Shown here: one piece after another, positions 54,964 to 64,000 of the stretch
Layout: every line of letters starts with the position of its first letter
How positions within the stretch are numbered: position 1 is the stretch's first letter
Source of the DNA: Shewanella litorisediminis
GTDB lineage: Bacteria; Pseudomonadota; Gammaproteobacteria; Enterobacterales; Shewanellaceae
DNA length: 64,000 nt
Reading direction: 5' to 3'
Assembly: GCF_016834455.1 (NCBI RefSeq)
Contig: NZ_CP069213.1
Coordinates: 620,501 to 684,500 of the forward strand
Position numbers and translations under genes: made by a program
Notes under the pieces: model-generated
Databases searched by the model: none
The model's input: only the letters and a program-made list of their open reading frames with translations
Told to the model about the DNA's origin: nothing

Positions 54964-55941
54964 TTACCTCGTTGACCAGTATTCCACTCTGCCACTGCTG
55001 CTGATACTGGCAACAGGTGTTTGTGGCAGGCCGGTTTCGGCCACTGAGTATACAACGGCACCTTTGATTTGCGGCCGATTGGAGAGGCTCACCTGCCAGC
55101 GACCGGTTACTTTTCCATCTTTTGTCTGCCAGCGCAGCACTTCCCGAAAGGGCGAGCCCGTGAGCAAGGCGGCGTTGTTGTTGACGAAGCGGGCGGCTGA
55201 AAAGGTCATGCTGCGCTGCTTTATCTGTAATTCGCTGATGATATGGCCGGTTTGGCTGGCAAAAATCCTCGCATCGGCCTTGGCGTCGGCGGCAAAGCCG
55301 AGCTCACCGTTGGAGGACAGCGCCACCGCCAGCACCCGGGCGTCAAAATGCAGGGTCTGCAATGGCTGGCCGGTGTTGGCTTGCCAAAGAATGGCCTGAT
55401 AGTCGTTGCCGCCGCTGAGCGCCAGCTTGCCATCGGCCGACAGCGCCACGCTGTTAACCTTTTCGCTGTGTCCAAGGAAGCGGATAAGTTTGCTTTGCCC
55501 GGCGACGAGCGACATCACAGTGCCATCGGCAAGCCCTACCAGGAGCCCACCTCCGTCGGAGAGCGCCAGCGCTTGTCCCGCTGAGGGCAGCGACCACAGC
55601 CCCACCTGTGAGCCGTCATCTATCCTCCACAGTGCAACTGAATCCCGGCTTAATGACGCGGCGAAAACGGCATTGTCGGATAGCGCCAGGGCAATCGATT
55701 CGTTGCTGGTCTGGCCGTGTTGCCATCTGTGTTTGAGGGTCTTGGGAGAGAGTTGCCACAGCTCGACACCACCGGACTCGGTACTGATGAGGGCCAGGCT
55801 GGCATCCTGGCTCAGGGTTGCGCCATAGCTTGGGGCGTCACTGAGCACCAACACCCCGTCGGCTTCCCTGGGGGAGCAGCCCGACAAGAGTACAAAAACC
55901 AGTGCCAGCCACAGGTAACTTCCATTGAACTTATTCCACAT
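54964..55941 (-). CDS. WD40-repeat lipoprotein
   Basis: 325 residues from [16 protein letters not shown]; lipobox LLSGCS (Cys23). About six propeller blades can be picked out by recurring [21 protein letters not shown] and xxLW endings (ELWQLS, ALWRID, ILWQAN). A scaffold anchored in the envelope, with no catalytic motif. First gene of the operon WD40-slyX-deformylase-COG3014-lpoB, with the fkpA gene divergent upstream. Confidence 0.82.
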   Translation of the reverse strand: MWNKFNGSYLWLALVFVLLSGCSPREADGVLVLSDAPSYGATLSQDASLALISTESGGVELWQLSPKTLKHRWQHGQTSNESIALALSDNAVFAASLSRDSVALWRIDDGSQVGLWSLPSAGQALALSDGGGLLVGLADGTVMSLVAGQSKLIRFLGHSEKVNSVALSADGKLALSGGNDYQAILWQANTGQPLQTLHFDARVLAVALSSNGELGFAADAKADARIFASQTGHIISELQIKQRSMTFSAARFVNNNAALLTGSPFREVLRWQTKDGKVTGRWQVSLSNRPQIKGAVVYSVAETGLPQTPVASISSSGRVEYWSTR

Positions 55942-56086
55942 GCCCAAGTCTCATTGCTGTCTGTATTTTCGGACAGCCCCCGCTTGGTGCTGCCCATGGC
56001 ATAAGCTTAGTAACTAGTATAAAGTGAGGCGGTTTGATGAATAACAAAGGTTATTGTAACCACTTGAGGACGCTAAGGAAGCTTCA

Positions 56087-56851
56087 ATGAAATCTATTTA
56101 TAAATACTCACTGGTCGCCCTGGCCGTAGTAGGTTTAACTGCCTGTAATAAAGAAGAAAAAGCAGCAGAAGTTGCACCAGCTGTTTCCCTGACCACTGAG
56201 GCCCAGAAAGAAGCATACAGTGTTGGCGCATCCATCGGCAGCTACATGTCAGGCCACATCAAGGAGCAGGAAGCCCTCGGCCTGCCAGCGGATCGCACCC
56301 TGATTGTTGAAGGTTTTGCCAATGGCCTGAACGGTGCCCTGAAGCTGACCGAAGAAGAAATGCAGACAGTGCTGCAGAATCTGGATAAGAAGCTTAACGA
56401 TAAGCGCGTGGCGCAGGCTGAAGCCATGGCTGCCAAAAATCTGGAAGACGGTAAGAAGTACCAGGAAACCAACAAAGCCAAAGAAGGTGTTACCACGACC
56501 GAGTCTGGTCTCCAGTACGAAGTCTTGGTTGCCGCTGAAGGCGATAAGCCAGCCGCTGAAGATGTGGTTGAAGTGCACTATGCCGGTACCCTGATCGATG
56601 GCACGCCATTTGACAGCTCATACGACCGTGGCCAGACTGCCAAGTTCCCGCTGAACCGTGTAATCGCCGGTTGGACCGAAGGTGTGCAACTGATGTCTGT
56701 GGGTTCCAAGTACCGCTTCGTGATCCCGGCTGAGCTGGCCTACGGTGAGCGTGACAATGGCACTATCCCAGCCAACTCTACCCTGGTATTTGAAGTGGAG
56801 CTGGTCTCTATCGAAAAAGCCAATACCGAACAGGCCGCCTCAGCACAATAA
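56087..56851 (+). CDS. fkpA: FKBP-type peptidyl-prolyl isomerase, lipoprotein form
   Basis: 254 residues; AAGGA seven bases before the ATG. Signal sequence with lipobox GLTACN (Cys20), so it is membrane-anchored, unlike soluble periplasmic E. coli FkpA. The N-terminal dimerisation region (about 40-130: EAYSVGASIGSYMSGHIKEQ) is followed by the FKBP catalytic domain (about 140-245) with VEVHYAGTLIDGTPFDSSYD, then FPLNRVIAGWTEGVQLM and LAYGERDNGTIPANSTLVFE. Speeds proline isomerisation and acts as a chaperone for envelope proteins. Terminator follows. Confidence 0.93.
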   Translation: MKSIYKYSLVALAVVGLTACNKEEKAAEVAPAVSLTTEAQKEAYSVGASIGSYMSGHIKEQEALGLPADRTLIVEGFANGLNGALKLTEEEMQTVLQNLDKKLNDKRVAQAEAMAAKNLEDGKKYQETNKAKEGVTTTESGLQYEVLVAAEGDKPAAEDVVEVHYAGTLIDGTPFDSSYDRGQTAKFPLNRVIAGWTEGVQLMSVGSKYRFVIPAELAYGERDNGTIPANSTLVFEVELVSIEKANTEQAASAQ

Positions 56852-56869
56852 GCGGGAAAGCCTTGGTAA

Positions 56870-56897
56870 AAAAGACGCCTCAGGGCGTCTTTTTTTT
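56870..56897 (+). terminator. Terminator of fkpA
   Basis: AAAAGACGCC-TCAG-GGCGTCTTTTTTT hairpin. Confidence 0.92.
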
Positions 56898-56992
56898 GCG
56901 CAACTCTGCACAAAATATCAGTAAAGTGGCTGAGCAAGATTTTGAATTTGGTGCAATAATAACAACTCGCCGAATCGCGTTCTGGAGTACCA

Positions 56993-58429
56993 ATGAAGCA
57001 GGTCGATTTTCGAACTATCGATAAAATTTTCATCCGCATGTCCATCAACGACAAAATGTGGGTCGTGTTTTTGCTGTTTGTATTGGCGCTGGGAACCACG
57101 GCCGGTTTGCGCTATTCCCAGAGTATCGATGCCATAGAGGCAAGCTCGCTCAAAGCCGCAGAAGCGCGATTGGTCGGTATGCTGGACACGCTTAATGCCA
57201 CGGGCCAGTTTGAGAAAGCCGCCAGCCTCGGATTGACTTCGGGCAGCAACAGGAATCGCCACAACGGGGACTCAGTGACCGTCAGCGCCATCGCGGCCAA
57301 TGGTCAGAGCTATTCCCTGAGTCAGGATGTGCGCAGTCAGGAGAGCAAGGCTCGCTCTGCTGCCAGTGCCAGCCTGCTTTGGACTGGGGTTTGGTTGGTT
57401 CCCTTCGGGATATTTTTGTACTGGGTTGCCACCTTCATTGGCGGTGCCCTGTGGGTGCTTTACACCACCACCGAGAAAATCGGCTCAGGGGATTTGACCT
57501 CTCGCCTTGGTTTCCACCCCGGCCGTGATGAGTTTGGCACCATCGGCTGTGCGCTTGATAAAGCCATGGATACCCTGACCGAGTTGGTCAAGGTGGTGAA
57601 GGCTAATGCGGATACCCTGAGCGATACGTCTGAGTCCTTCGAGCGGGAAATGAAGCAGAGTCTGCAGCAGATTAATCGCCAGTATGTGTCGCTCGACTCG
57701 GTTGCCACCGCCATGGAGGAAATGACGGCATCGGCGCAGGAAGTATCCAATATTTCCCGTCAGGCTACCGAAAAAACCGAGCAGGATGCCACTCAGGTGG
57801 AAAGCAGTTTCCAACGGGTGCAAAAGGCCATTTCAGACATTGAGCAGCTGTCCGGGCTGATTGAACAGGCTTCAAGTTCGGTGGCGACGCTCAATGTGAA
57901 CACCACCCAAATCAACGAAGTGATCACCACCATTAATGCGATTTCTGAGCAAACCAACCTGCTCGCACTCAACGCAGCTATCGAGGCGGCCCGGGCCGGC
58001 GAACAGGGCAGGGGCTTTGCTGTGGTGGCAGATGAAGTACGTACCCTGGCAAGCCGCACCCAGGCGGCAACCGTGGAAATTCAGGCCATGATTGAAAAGC
58101 TGCAGGGCGAGAGCCGTAATATTGCTGCCATCACCGAAAAAACCGTGAGCCAGGCGCAGTCCAGCAGTGGTGTGATTGCCAATATAGGCGCGGATGTGAG
58201 GGGAATTGCCGACTCATCCCGCGCCATTACCGACATGAGTATTCAGATATCCACTTCCGCCGAAGAGCAAAGCAGCGTGGCAAACAGCATCGCCGCGGAG
58301 CTGAGTGATATCCGTAACCAGTCCAACACCATACGCACAGTGGCAGAACAGTCATCAGAAGGGGTCGCCAGACTCGCCGATGCATCTCGCTCTCTTGGCA
58401 AGGTGTTGGCCCGTTATCGCACCAATTGA
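56993..58429 (+). CDS. Methyl-accepting chemotaxis protein, short sensor
   Basis: 478 residues; GGAG six bases before the ATG. Transmembrane helices at about 22-40 and 122-150 enclose only ~80 periplasmic residues, too few for a usual four-helix sensor. HAMP follows ([20 protein letters not shown]), then the signalling domain with the tip [20 protein letters not shown]. No CheR-docking tail. The short input domain suggests it senses redox, membrane or intracellular cues rather than binding a large ligand. Confidence 0.92.
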   Translation: MKQVDFRTIDKIFIRMSINDKMWVVFLLFVLALGTTAGLRYSQSIDAIEASSLKAAEARLVGMLDTLNATGQFEKAASLGLTSGSNRNRHNGDSVTVSAIAANGQSYSLSQDVRSQESKARSAASASLLWTGVWLVPFGIFLYWVATFIGGALWVLYTTTEKIGSGDLTSRLGFHPGRDEFGTIGCALDKAMDTLTELVKVVKANADTLSDTSESFEREMKQSLQQINRQYVSLDSVATAMEEMTASAQEVSNISRQATEKTEQDATQVESSFQRVQKAISDIEQLSGLIEQASSSVATLNVNTTQINEVITTINAISEQTNLLALNAAIEAARAGEQGRGFAVVADEVRTLASRTQAATVEIQAMIEKLQGESRNIAAITEKTVSQAQSSSGVIANIGADVRGIADSSRAITDMSIQISTSAEEQSSVANSIAAELSDIRNQSNTIRTVAEQSSEGVARLADASRSLGKVLARYRTN

Positions 58430-58470
58430 GGTAGCCTGAGCGACTACCGGTCGCTCAAAGGCTGAGAAAT

Positions 58471-58498
58471 AAAAAAGGACGCAATAGCGTCCTTTTTT
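58471..58498. terminator. Bidirectional terminator between the chemoreceptor and zntB
   Basis: AAAAAAGGACGC-AATA-GCGTCCTTTTTT serves both convergent genes. Confidence 0.92.
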
Positions 58499-58499
58499 G

Positions 58500-59465
58500 T
58501 TACAGCCAGCGTTTGCGATAAAACAGCAACAGCTGCAATACCACCAGAAGCACCAAAATAGCGCAAAAGAGTGCGAAGGCCCAGGGCGTATCCGCGCCGG
58601 GGATACCGCCGATATTGACGCCAAGCAGCCCGGTAAGAAAGCCGAGCGGCAGGAAGACAGCGGTCACCAGAGACAGAAAATACAGCCGCTGGTTAAGCTC
58701 TTCTGACTGGCGGCTCATCAACTCTTCCTGGGTAACACTGGCCCTGTCCCTCAGGGCATCCAAATCTTCAATGGCGCGGGTGAGGCGGTCACGAATTTCC
58801 CGCATCTTAAGCTGCTCGCTCTTTTTAAACAGCTGGCCCGTTTCGGTTTGCAGTATGGTAAAAGCCTCCCGCTGTGGCGCCAGATAGCGGCGCACCATCA
58901 CAGTTTGCCGTCTTAAATCGGCAATGTCGTTGCGAAGGTCCTTACTTTTACTGCCAACCACCTGTTCCTCAAGCTCATCGAGTTTCTCTTCAAGCTCATG
59001 GATAAAGTCGGTTTTTCGGGTGGTTAATTTGTCGCACAGAGACAGAATAAACTCAGCAGGAGTGGTCGGGCCCGTTTTGGCTTCGATGTGAGCGGCCAGC
59101 TCTTCGACAGATTGCAGGCTGCGACGACAGGTACTCATGACCCTGTGCTTATCGGCAAAAAGCCGCAGCGCCACCATGTCTTCCGGTGCCTCGTCAGGGT
59201 TTAAATTGACCCCGCGCAGCGCCAGCAGCAGGCCACTCTCTGCGGCAATCGCTCTGGGCCTGGTATCCCGTGACAGCAAGGCATCGATTTCAATTTTGGG
59301 CAAGTCGGTTCGATGCAGCCATTCCCGCGCCGCCTGGGAGTGATAATTGAGGTGTACCCAGATGTTCCCCTGTTCAGGTGTCCAGGCGTTCAGGGTCTCC
59401 TCATCGAGAAGATGTCCGGCCAGCTCGCCGCTCAGCCAGTAGCTGTAGATGAATCCCTGTGACAT
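58500..59465 (-). CDS. zntB: Zinc transporter ZntB (CorA family)
   Basis: 321 residues from MSQGFIYSYWLSG with AAGGA seven bases upstream; an ATG nine codons earlier is less well placed. A large N-terminal cytoplasmic domain with a long helix (MREIRDRLTRAIEDLDALRD) precedes two C-terminal membrane helices. The selectivity loop is LLGVNIGGIPGA, i.e. GVN rather than the GMN of magnesium transporters, which is typical of ZntB. Moves Zn2+, in E. coli probably by proton-driven transport. Confidence 0.9.
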   Translation of the reverse strand: MSQGFIYSYWLSGELAGHLLDEETLNAWTPEQGNIWVHLNYHSQAAREWLHRTDLPKIEIDALLSRDTRPRAIAAESGLLLALRGVNLNPDEAPEDMVALRLFADKHRVMSTCRRSLQSVEELAAHIEAKTGPTTPAEFILSLCDKLTTRKTDFIHELEEKLDELEEQVVGSKSKDLRNDIADLRRQTVMVRRYLAPQREAFTILQTETGQLFKKSEQLKMREIRDRLTRAIEDLDALRDRASVTQEELMSRQSEELNQRLYFLSLVTAVFLPLGFLTGLLGVNIGGIPGADTPWAFALFCAILVLLVVLQLLLFYRKRWL

Positions 59466-59615
59466 GTTTGATTCCTTTTCAAAGCTTTTCATGACACTAG
59501 CCCAGAGCAGGGAGAGGATTCAAGTACCGCTTTGTCGAGGCGAAGAGGCAATAGCCGTATTGATAGGATAAAATCTCAGTATCGATAACGATGTTTGAAT
59601 GGCAGTGGATAGACT

Positions 59616-59990
59616 ATGGAGTACGAATTTCGCCGCAACGGCCTGGATGGTTCCGTCATGGCTCGTTTCAGCATGGAACATGAGGTGATGGGGCGCTGGT
59701 TTGGCGAAGAGCTGGGAGATAAACCCGCTGCTGCGGCTGAGGTGTTGTCGGCAATTACTGCGATTCAGACCGGCGAACTGCGTGAGTGGCGCCTGACTGG
59801 GCGGGAGTTCAGCCTCGAGCTTGATGAAGAGCAGGCCCGGGTTTATGCCAATGTGCTGGGATATGACAACCAGGATGAGCTGGACGATGGTATGTCCCTT
59901 TACGATGCCGAACTTGAGGCCAGCTGTGGCCTTGAGGATTTGGAGGCTGCCCTGAAAAGCTGGCAGGCGTTTTTAGTGGAAACCCGCTGA
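59616..59990 (+). CDS. yacL: UPF0231 (YacL) family protein
   Basis: 124 residues. MEYEFRRN, then MARFSMEHEVMGRWFGEEL, DNQDELDDGMSLYDAELEAS and CGLEDLEAAL follow E. coli YacL block by block. Acidic, soluble, without membrane segment; function not established. Single gene with a terminator shared with narP. Confidence 0.92.
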   Translation: MEYEFRRNGLDGSVMARFSMEHEVMGRWFGEELGDKPAAAAEVLSAITAIQTGELREWRLTGREFSLELDEEQARVYANVLGYDNQDELDDGMSLYDAELEASCGLEDLEAALKSWQAFLVETR

Positions 59991-60003
59991 AAGACGCGAA
60001 TTG

Positions 60004-60030
60004 AAAAAGGCAGCCCAGGCTGCCTTTTTT
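60004..60030. terminator. Bidirectional terminator between yacL and narP
   Basis: AAAAAGGCAGCC-CA-GGCTGCCTTTTTT serves both convergent genes. Confidence 0.92.
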
Positions 60031-60034
60031 GTGC

Positions 60035-60664
60035 TTAGCGGTTCAGGTATCTCACCGCCATCTCGGTGCGGGATTTGGCGTTGGCCTTTCGCAGCAGGTT
60101 TTTCACATGCACTTTCACCGTGCCTTCGCTGATGTGCAGCTGCTCTGAAATCAGTCGGTTGCTCATCCCTTCGGCCAGGTGTTCCAGAATTTGCAGCTCC
60201 CGTGGTGTCAGGGCATCTATCCACTCATTTTCATCGGTGGCATTCTTCAGCTCAAACAGGTATTCCTCCACCGCTTCGCTGATCACCCTGTGCCCCAACA
60301 TGGCGTGCTTGAGCTTTTCAAGCAGCAGATCCGGCTCTGTATCTTTGAGCAGGTAACCGTCGGCACCGGCACGCAGCAGGCGGATCACATCCTGTTTGGC
60401 ATCGGAAACTGTCAGGATAACGATGCGGGAGGTCACGCCTTCCTGGCGCAGTCCGTTGAGGGTATCGAGGCCCGTCATGCCCTTCATGTTCAGATCCAGC
60501 AGTATGATGTCGGGTTCATCATTGGCCACCGCACTCAGGGCATCCAAACCGCTGCCTGCTTCGCCAAACAGTGTGAAATCCTTATCCGATCCAATGAGCT
60601 GACAGATACCGCGGCGCAGCAGAGGATGGTCGTCGACCACCAGAACTGAATAGGGTTTACCCAT
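60035..60664 (-). CDS. narP: Nitrate/nitrite response regulator NarP
   Basis: 209 residues from MGKPYSVLVVDDHPLL; AGGAG nine bases upstream. The frame is open for 56 codons before this ATG, but that part overlaps narQ. Receiver with Asp57 (LLDLNMKGMTG) and Lys in DGYLLKDTEPD. LuxR-type helix-turn-helix at about 145-205: LTPRELQILEHLAEGMSNRL, then GTVKVHVKNLLRKANAKSR. Controls anaerobic nitrate and nitrite respiration with NarQ. Start overlaps the narQ stop by eight bases. Confidence 0.93.
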   Translation of the reverse strand: MGKPYSVLVVDDHPLLRRGICQLIGSDKDFTLFGEAGSGLDALSAVANDEPDIILLDLNMKGMTGLDTLNGLRQEGVTSRIVILTVSDAKQDVIRLLRAGADGYLLKDTEPDLLLEKLKHAMLGHRVISEAVEEYLFELKNATDENEWIDALTPRELQILEHLAEGMSNRLISEQLHISEGTVKVHVKNLLRKANAKSRTEMAVRYLNR

Positions 60665-62369
60665 GTTGACTAGGCTCCTGATGTGGGGGAAGCGTGAGTG
60701 TAACCGTTGTACCACCTGCTTCATTACTGGAAAAGTGCAGTTGACCATCGAGCTTGCTGGCTCGCTCGTGCATGATGCCAATGCCGAAATGCTGATCCCG
60801 CTCTTTGAGGTGTTCAATACCAACACCATCATCGCTGATGCTGATATTTATCATACCTTGGTTATTCTTAGCGCATTGAATCACAATTTCACCGGCGTTG
60901 GCATGTTTTATGGCATTTAAGGTGGCTTCGCGGGTCAATTGCAGTATGTGTATATGCTGGTTGGCGCCGAGCAGCTGCTCGCGAATGCCGTAATCCAGCG
61001 TGAGTTTGGTTTGAGTTTGGCTGCGAAGCTGTTCCAGCATGGCCTCGAGCGCGTGCTTGAGGTTGGGCTCTTTGATGGTCAGGCGGAAGGTTGAAAGCAG
61101 TTCCCTGAGCTGCACATAGGCGGTGCTCACGCCTTCATTGATTTCATTGAGCTGTTGCTCAACTTCCGGGTTGCGGCAGCTGTCGTCCAGGCCTTTTCTG
61201 AGCAGAGAGATTTGGATCTTAAGGAACGACAACACCTGTCCCAGCGAGTCGTGCAGCTCGCGGGCAATCACCCCCCGCTCTTCCATCAGGGCCAGTTGCT
61301 GACGCTGCTCGGCAGATTGATGGATAAGGATAGAGCGGGCCAGCATGATGGCGAAGTTTTCAAAAAGGGGGCGATTGGGCGCCTTGCCTGACACCATTTC
61401 CAGGTAGCCCAAATCCGTTTGTTCAAAGGTGAGCGGGAAGCGGCATGAGGCTTCAAGCGCTGCCGGCCAGCCGCCTTCGGCTTCGATGGCTTCTTCGGTA
61501 TCCCCTTCGTCCTGAATTATCAGGCGCAAATAATCCAGCTGCTCATATTGTTTGAGCTGATCCAGTGCGGCTTTCAGCGCCCTGTAGTCGAGGGTTTTGC
61601 CATGGAGCATCACCAGGTTGTCGTACAAAAAATTGAGTTCCTGATTGGCGCGGGTCAGCGCCAGGGTTTTTTCCTGCACCTGTGACTCGAGATCGCCATA
61701 GAGCGCCGATAACTCCTTGGCGGTGGAGTCGAGTGCATCGGCCAGCGCCTGCAATTCAATATATTCACTCTGGGGCATGTCCACATCGAAATTGCCCTTG
61801 GAGATGGTGTTGGCGGAAAGCATCAGCTGGTTCAGCGGCTCCACCACCTTGCGCTTGGTGTAGCGTACCGCCACCAGGGCGATGGCAAGCATCATACCCA
61901 GGCCAAGCAACTGGCTGGCTGCAAGGAGTTTTAATTTAAAGGCGGCGTGATGTTCTGTCTCCAGCACGAACAGGTCGATGGTATCGACAAAGTCTTTTAA
62001 CGAAGAGGCATAGAGGCGGGAGTTTTCCTCTTCTATGAAGTACTTCATCACCTTCCACTTATCAATAACCAGCAGATATTGATCTTTAAGGCGTTGTGGG
62101 GTGCTCCAGTCGAGGGAGTTTTTGAGTGCCGGTGAATAGAGCGTGGCTTCAAACTCACGGATTTTATCTTCGGCTTCATCACTACCGGAATTGGCGTAGA
62201 ACATCAGCCGGTAACTCTGCATCCGCAGCGAGCCTGAGGCATTGATGGCACGGGCATCGCCGAGGCTGTATGACAGGTTAGCAAGGGCGAAGATAGATAG
62301 CCCACTGGAGAGCAGGATGAGCATCATCATCAGTCCGAGAATTTTGGAGGTGAGACTGCCACGTTTCAT
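60657..62369 (-). CDS. narQ: Nitrate/nitrite sensor kinase NarQ
   Basis: 570 residues from MKRGSLTSKILGLMMMLIL (E. coli NarQ 566); AGGA six bases upstream. Two membrane helices (about 13-35 and 150-170) bound a periplasmic sensor holding the nitrate P-box DARAINASGSLRMQSYRLMF. HAMP, a signalling helix and a GAF-like middle follow. The HisKA_3 domain has the phosphoacceptor in RELHDSLGQVLSF and ATPase boxes TREATLNAIKHANAG and ISDDGVGIEHL. Phosphorylates NarP when nitrate or nitrite is outside. Divergent from nrfA, its likely target. Confidence 0.95.
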   Translation of the reverse strand: MKRGSLTSKILGLMMMLILLSSGLSIFALANLSYSLGDARAINASGSLRMQSYRLMFYANSGSDEAEDKIREFEATLYSPALKNSLDWSTPQRLKDQYLLVIDKWKVMKYFIEEENSRLYASSLKDFVDTIDLFVLETEHHAAFKLKLLAASQLLGLGMMLAIALVAVRYTKRKVVEPLNQLMLSANTISKGNFDVDMPQSEYIELQALADALDSTAKELSALYGDLESQVQEKTLALTRANQELNFLYDNLVMLHGKTLDYRALKAALDQLKQYEQLDYLRLIIQDEGDTEEAIEAEGGWPAALEASCRFPLTFEQTDLGYLEMVSGKAPNRPLFENFAIMLARSILIHQSAEQRQQLALMEERGVIARELHDSLGQVLSFLKIQISLLRKGLDDSCRNPEVEQQLNEINEGVSTAYVQLRELLSTFRLTIKEPNLKHALEAMLEQLRSQTQTKLTLDYGIREQLLGANQHIHILQLTREATLNAIKHANAGEIVIQCAKNNQGMINISISDDGVGIEHLKERDQHFGIGIMHERASKLDGQLHFSSNEAGGTTVTLTLPPHQEPSQHG

Positions 62370-62462
62370 GAAAAGTCCTGTCGACAAGGGCGCTGGCGTT
62401 TGCAACTAAAGCCTATGTTCTACATTAGCTTTTTCTTTACCACATCTGCGCTCATGCAAAAG

Positions 62463-62529
62463 TGTGAACAATGACACATCCAGAGTTTGATCTTGTGCAA
62501 ACTTTAGCTCCGATACCACTTAATAGGTA
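62463..62529 (+). promoter_or_regulatory. nrfA control region: NarP, CRP and FNR-like sites
   Basis: TACCACT-TA-ATAGGTA (62514-62529) is a 7-2-7 inverted heptamer pair as NarP and NarL bind; one half (TACCTAT on the other strand) fits TACYYMT exactly, the other has one mismatch. TGTGA-N6-ACACA (62463-62478) resembles a CRP site, and TTGAT-N4-TGCAA (62487-62500) is half an FNR site. Positions fit control of nrfA, 86 or more bases before its start. Confidence 0.65.
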
Positions 62530-62614
62530 TGTAAAAGGAGGGTTAACAGGACTACTTTTGACCCTGGAGATGTCGTGGGTATTTCAGAAACACAAAAACT
62601 AACACGGAGATGAG

Positions 62615-64000
62615 ATGGTGAAAAAGCTAACCGGAAAATCCTTTGCGCTTAGCGCTTTGGTCGCCGCCAGCTTTGTAGCTGCCGGTGCGATGGCCAGTGA
62701 TAAAACCGAGCCACGCAATGACGTATACAAAGACAAATTCAGCAAACAATATAACACTTGGCATGCGACTGGCGAGAGTGAAGCCATCACAGATGCACTG
62801 GAGCAGGATCCTGCACTGGTGATTTTGTGGGCAGGCTACGGTTTTGCAAAAGACTACAACGCTCCACGTGGTCACATGTATGCCCTGACTGACGTGCGCA
62901 ACACCCTGCGTACCGGTGCCCCAACCTCAGCCGAAGATGGCCCAATGCCTATGGCCTGCTGGAGCTGTAAGAGCCCTGACGTCCCCCGTCTGATTGAAGA
63001 ACAGGGGGAATCCGGCTATTTCAGCGGTAAGTGGGCTAAGGGCGGTGCGGAAGTTGCCAACACCATTGGTTGCAGTGACTGTCACGAAAAAGGCTCGCCA
63101 AAACTGCGCCTGTCACGTCCTTTTGCTGACCGTGCCATGGAAGCCATTGGTACCCCATTCGACAAGGCTTCCAAGCAGGATAAAGAATCCATGGTGTGCG
63201 CCCAGTGCCACGTGGAGTACTACTTCGAGAAGACTGACGATCGTAAAGGTTTCGTGAAGTTCCCATGGGACGGCGGTACCACAGTGGAAAATATGGAAGT
63301 CTATTATGACGCCATCCAGTTTGCCGACTGGACCCACGCTGTGTCCAAAACCCCTATGCTGAAAGCACAGCACCCAGGTTATGAAACCTGGAAACTGGGT
63401 ACTCACGGTCAGAACAACGTGTCCTGTGTTGACTGTCACATGCCGAAAGTCACCAACGAACAGGGTAAGAAGTTTACCGATCACAAAGTGGGCAACCCCT
63501 TCGATCGTTTCGAAGAAACTTGCGGAACCTGTCACAGCCAGGACAAAGATCACATGTTGACTGTCTACAAGGACAACAAGTCAAAAGTGATGGAACTGAA
63601 AGGCAAGGCTGAAACTCAGCTGGTTGCTGCTCACTTCGAGGCCGGTGCCGCCTGGAAAGCCGGTGCTACCGAAGAAGAAATGAAGCCAATCCTGACCAAT
63701 ATCCGTCACGCTCAGTGGCGCTGGGACTACGCCATTGCTTCTCACGGTGTGTCTGCACACGCTCCAGCTGAAGCACTGCGCGTACTGGGTACTGCCGTGG
63801 ACAAGGCTGCCAATGCTCGCGTTCAACTGGCTCAGTTGCTGGCCACCAAAGGTGTGAAGCAGCCAATCGAGCTGCCGGACATCTCTACCAAGGCCAAGGC
63901 TCAGGCTGCTCTGGGTATGGACATGGACAAGATGAACGCCGATAAGGCCAAGTTCAAGCAAGAAATGCTGCCCAAGTGGGAAGCAGAAGCCAAGGCCCGC
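62615..64000 (+). CDS. nrfA: Cytochrome c nitrite reductase NrfA, 3' end outside window
   Basis: 462 codons to the window edge; S. oneidensis NrfA has about 467, so only a few residues are missing. ATG with GGAG six bases upstream; a nearby ATG at 62610 is closed by a stop after three codons. Signal peptide ([19 protein letters not shown]). Five heme sites: the special CWSCK (Lys-ligated catalytic heme), then CSDCH, CAQCH, CVDCH and CGTCH. It reduces nitrite to ammonium with six electrons in the periplasm, fed through CymA in Shewanella. The NarQ-NarP genes are divergent next to it. Confidence 0.97.
   Translation, partial: MVKKLTGKSFALSALVAASFVAAGAMASDKTEPRNDVYKDKFSKQYNTWHATGESEAITDALEQDPALVILWAGYGFAKDYNAPRGHMYALTDVRNTLRTGAPTSAEDGPMPMACWSCKSPDVPRLIEEQGESGYFSGKWAKGGAEVANTIGCSDCHEKGSPKLRLSRPFADRAMEAIGTPFDKASKQDKESMVCAQCHVEYYFEKTDDRKGFVKFPWDGGTTVENMEVYYDAIQFADWTHAVSKTPMLKAQHPGYETWKLGTHGQNNVSCVDCHMPKVTNEQGKKFTDHKVGNPFDRFEETCGTCHSQDKDHMLTVYKDNKSKVMELKGKAETQLVAAHFEAGAAWKAGATEEEMKPILTNIRHAQWRWDYAIASHGVSAHAPAEALRVLGTAVDKAANARVQLAQLLATKGVKQPIELPDISTKAKAQAALGMDMDKMNADKAKFKQEMLPKWEAEAKAR

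Overview
The window is most likely chromosomal DNA of a marine or estuarine Shewanella-type gammaproteobacterium. The clues are a periplasmic tetraheme flavocytochrome c fumarate reductase, NrfA nitrite reductase beside NarQ/NarP, ArcA, AsnC, RlmC, RluA, a DUF3019/MipA two-component operon and a GlyGly-CTERM protease. The genus is inferred from protein resemblance only; no search was run. Genes are tightly packed, many are translationally coupled, and most end at clear hairpin-plus-T terminators. No rRNA, tRNA, CRISPR array, prophage or transposase gene was seen.

Layout. 1-4.6 kb: a three-gene SMC/condensin-like operon (large coiled-coil ATPase cut by the window edge, then MksE-like and MksF-like subunits). 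5.0-9.0 kb: dicarboxylate symporter, an AT-rich orphan secreted protein, ppa and fbp. 9.2-9.4 kb: a 265-bp non-coding element with IS5-type ends. 9.5-13.7 kb: dipeptidyl-peptidase IV, arcA and a DUF3293 gene. 13.7-16.5 kb: lysine riboswitch, a possible leader peptide, lysC and a coupled AstE/aspartoacylase-like gene. 16.6-22.2 kb: asnC, rluA, a CadC-like membrane regulator with a beta-propeller, two tiny membrane or secreted proteins, and a methyltransferase operon. 22.5-31.9 kb: fccA, ldhA, a dienelactone hydrolase, an MscS channel, a spermidine-synthase-like protein, a secreted leucyl aminopeptidase, ahpC and ahpF. 32.0-37.1 kb: a diguanylate cyclase, a porin/binding-protein/chemoreceptor operon, a decayed small gene and a YjfB-like motility protein. 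37.2-45.4 kb: a thioredoxin-CcdA fusion, an OmpA-like protein, an OhrR-like regulator coupled to a glycerol-3-phosphate dehydrogenase homologue, rlmC, and a four-gene mipA/DUF3019/response-regulator/kinase operon. 45.7-50.8 kb: a 1703-residue secreted subtilase. 51-59.5 kb: chrA, an envelope operon (WD40 lipoprotein, slyX, peptide deformylase, COG3014 lipoprotein, lpoB), fkpA, a chemoreceptor and zntB. 59.6-64 kb: yacL, narP, narQ and nrfA, whose last codons lie beyond the window.

How the genes fit together. Several genes serve life at low oxygen: ArcA (redox control), FccA (fumarate), LdhA (lactate), and NarQ-NarP next to nrfA, whose upstream region carries a 7-2-7 NarP-type site and CRP/FNR-like sites. 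Envelope and secretion functions form a second theme. The mipA operon and the large protease diverge from a region with two copies of a helically phased CTACA direct repeat, a plausible site for the operon's own OmpR-family regulator.

The best candidates for under-described biology are the SMC operon with B-E-F gene order and no adjacent nuclease, the riboswitch-controlled lysC/AstE-like pair with its leader ORF, the porin/binding-protein/chemoreceptor operon, the CTACA-repeat two-component/protease locus, and the two tiny genes beyond the CadC-like regulator.
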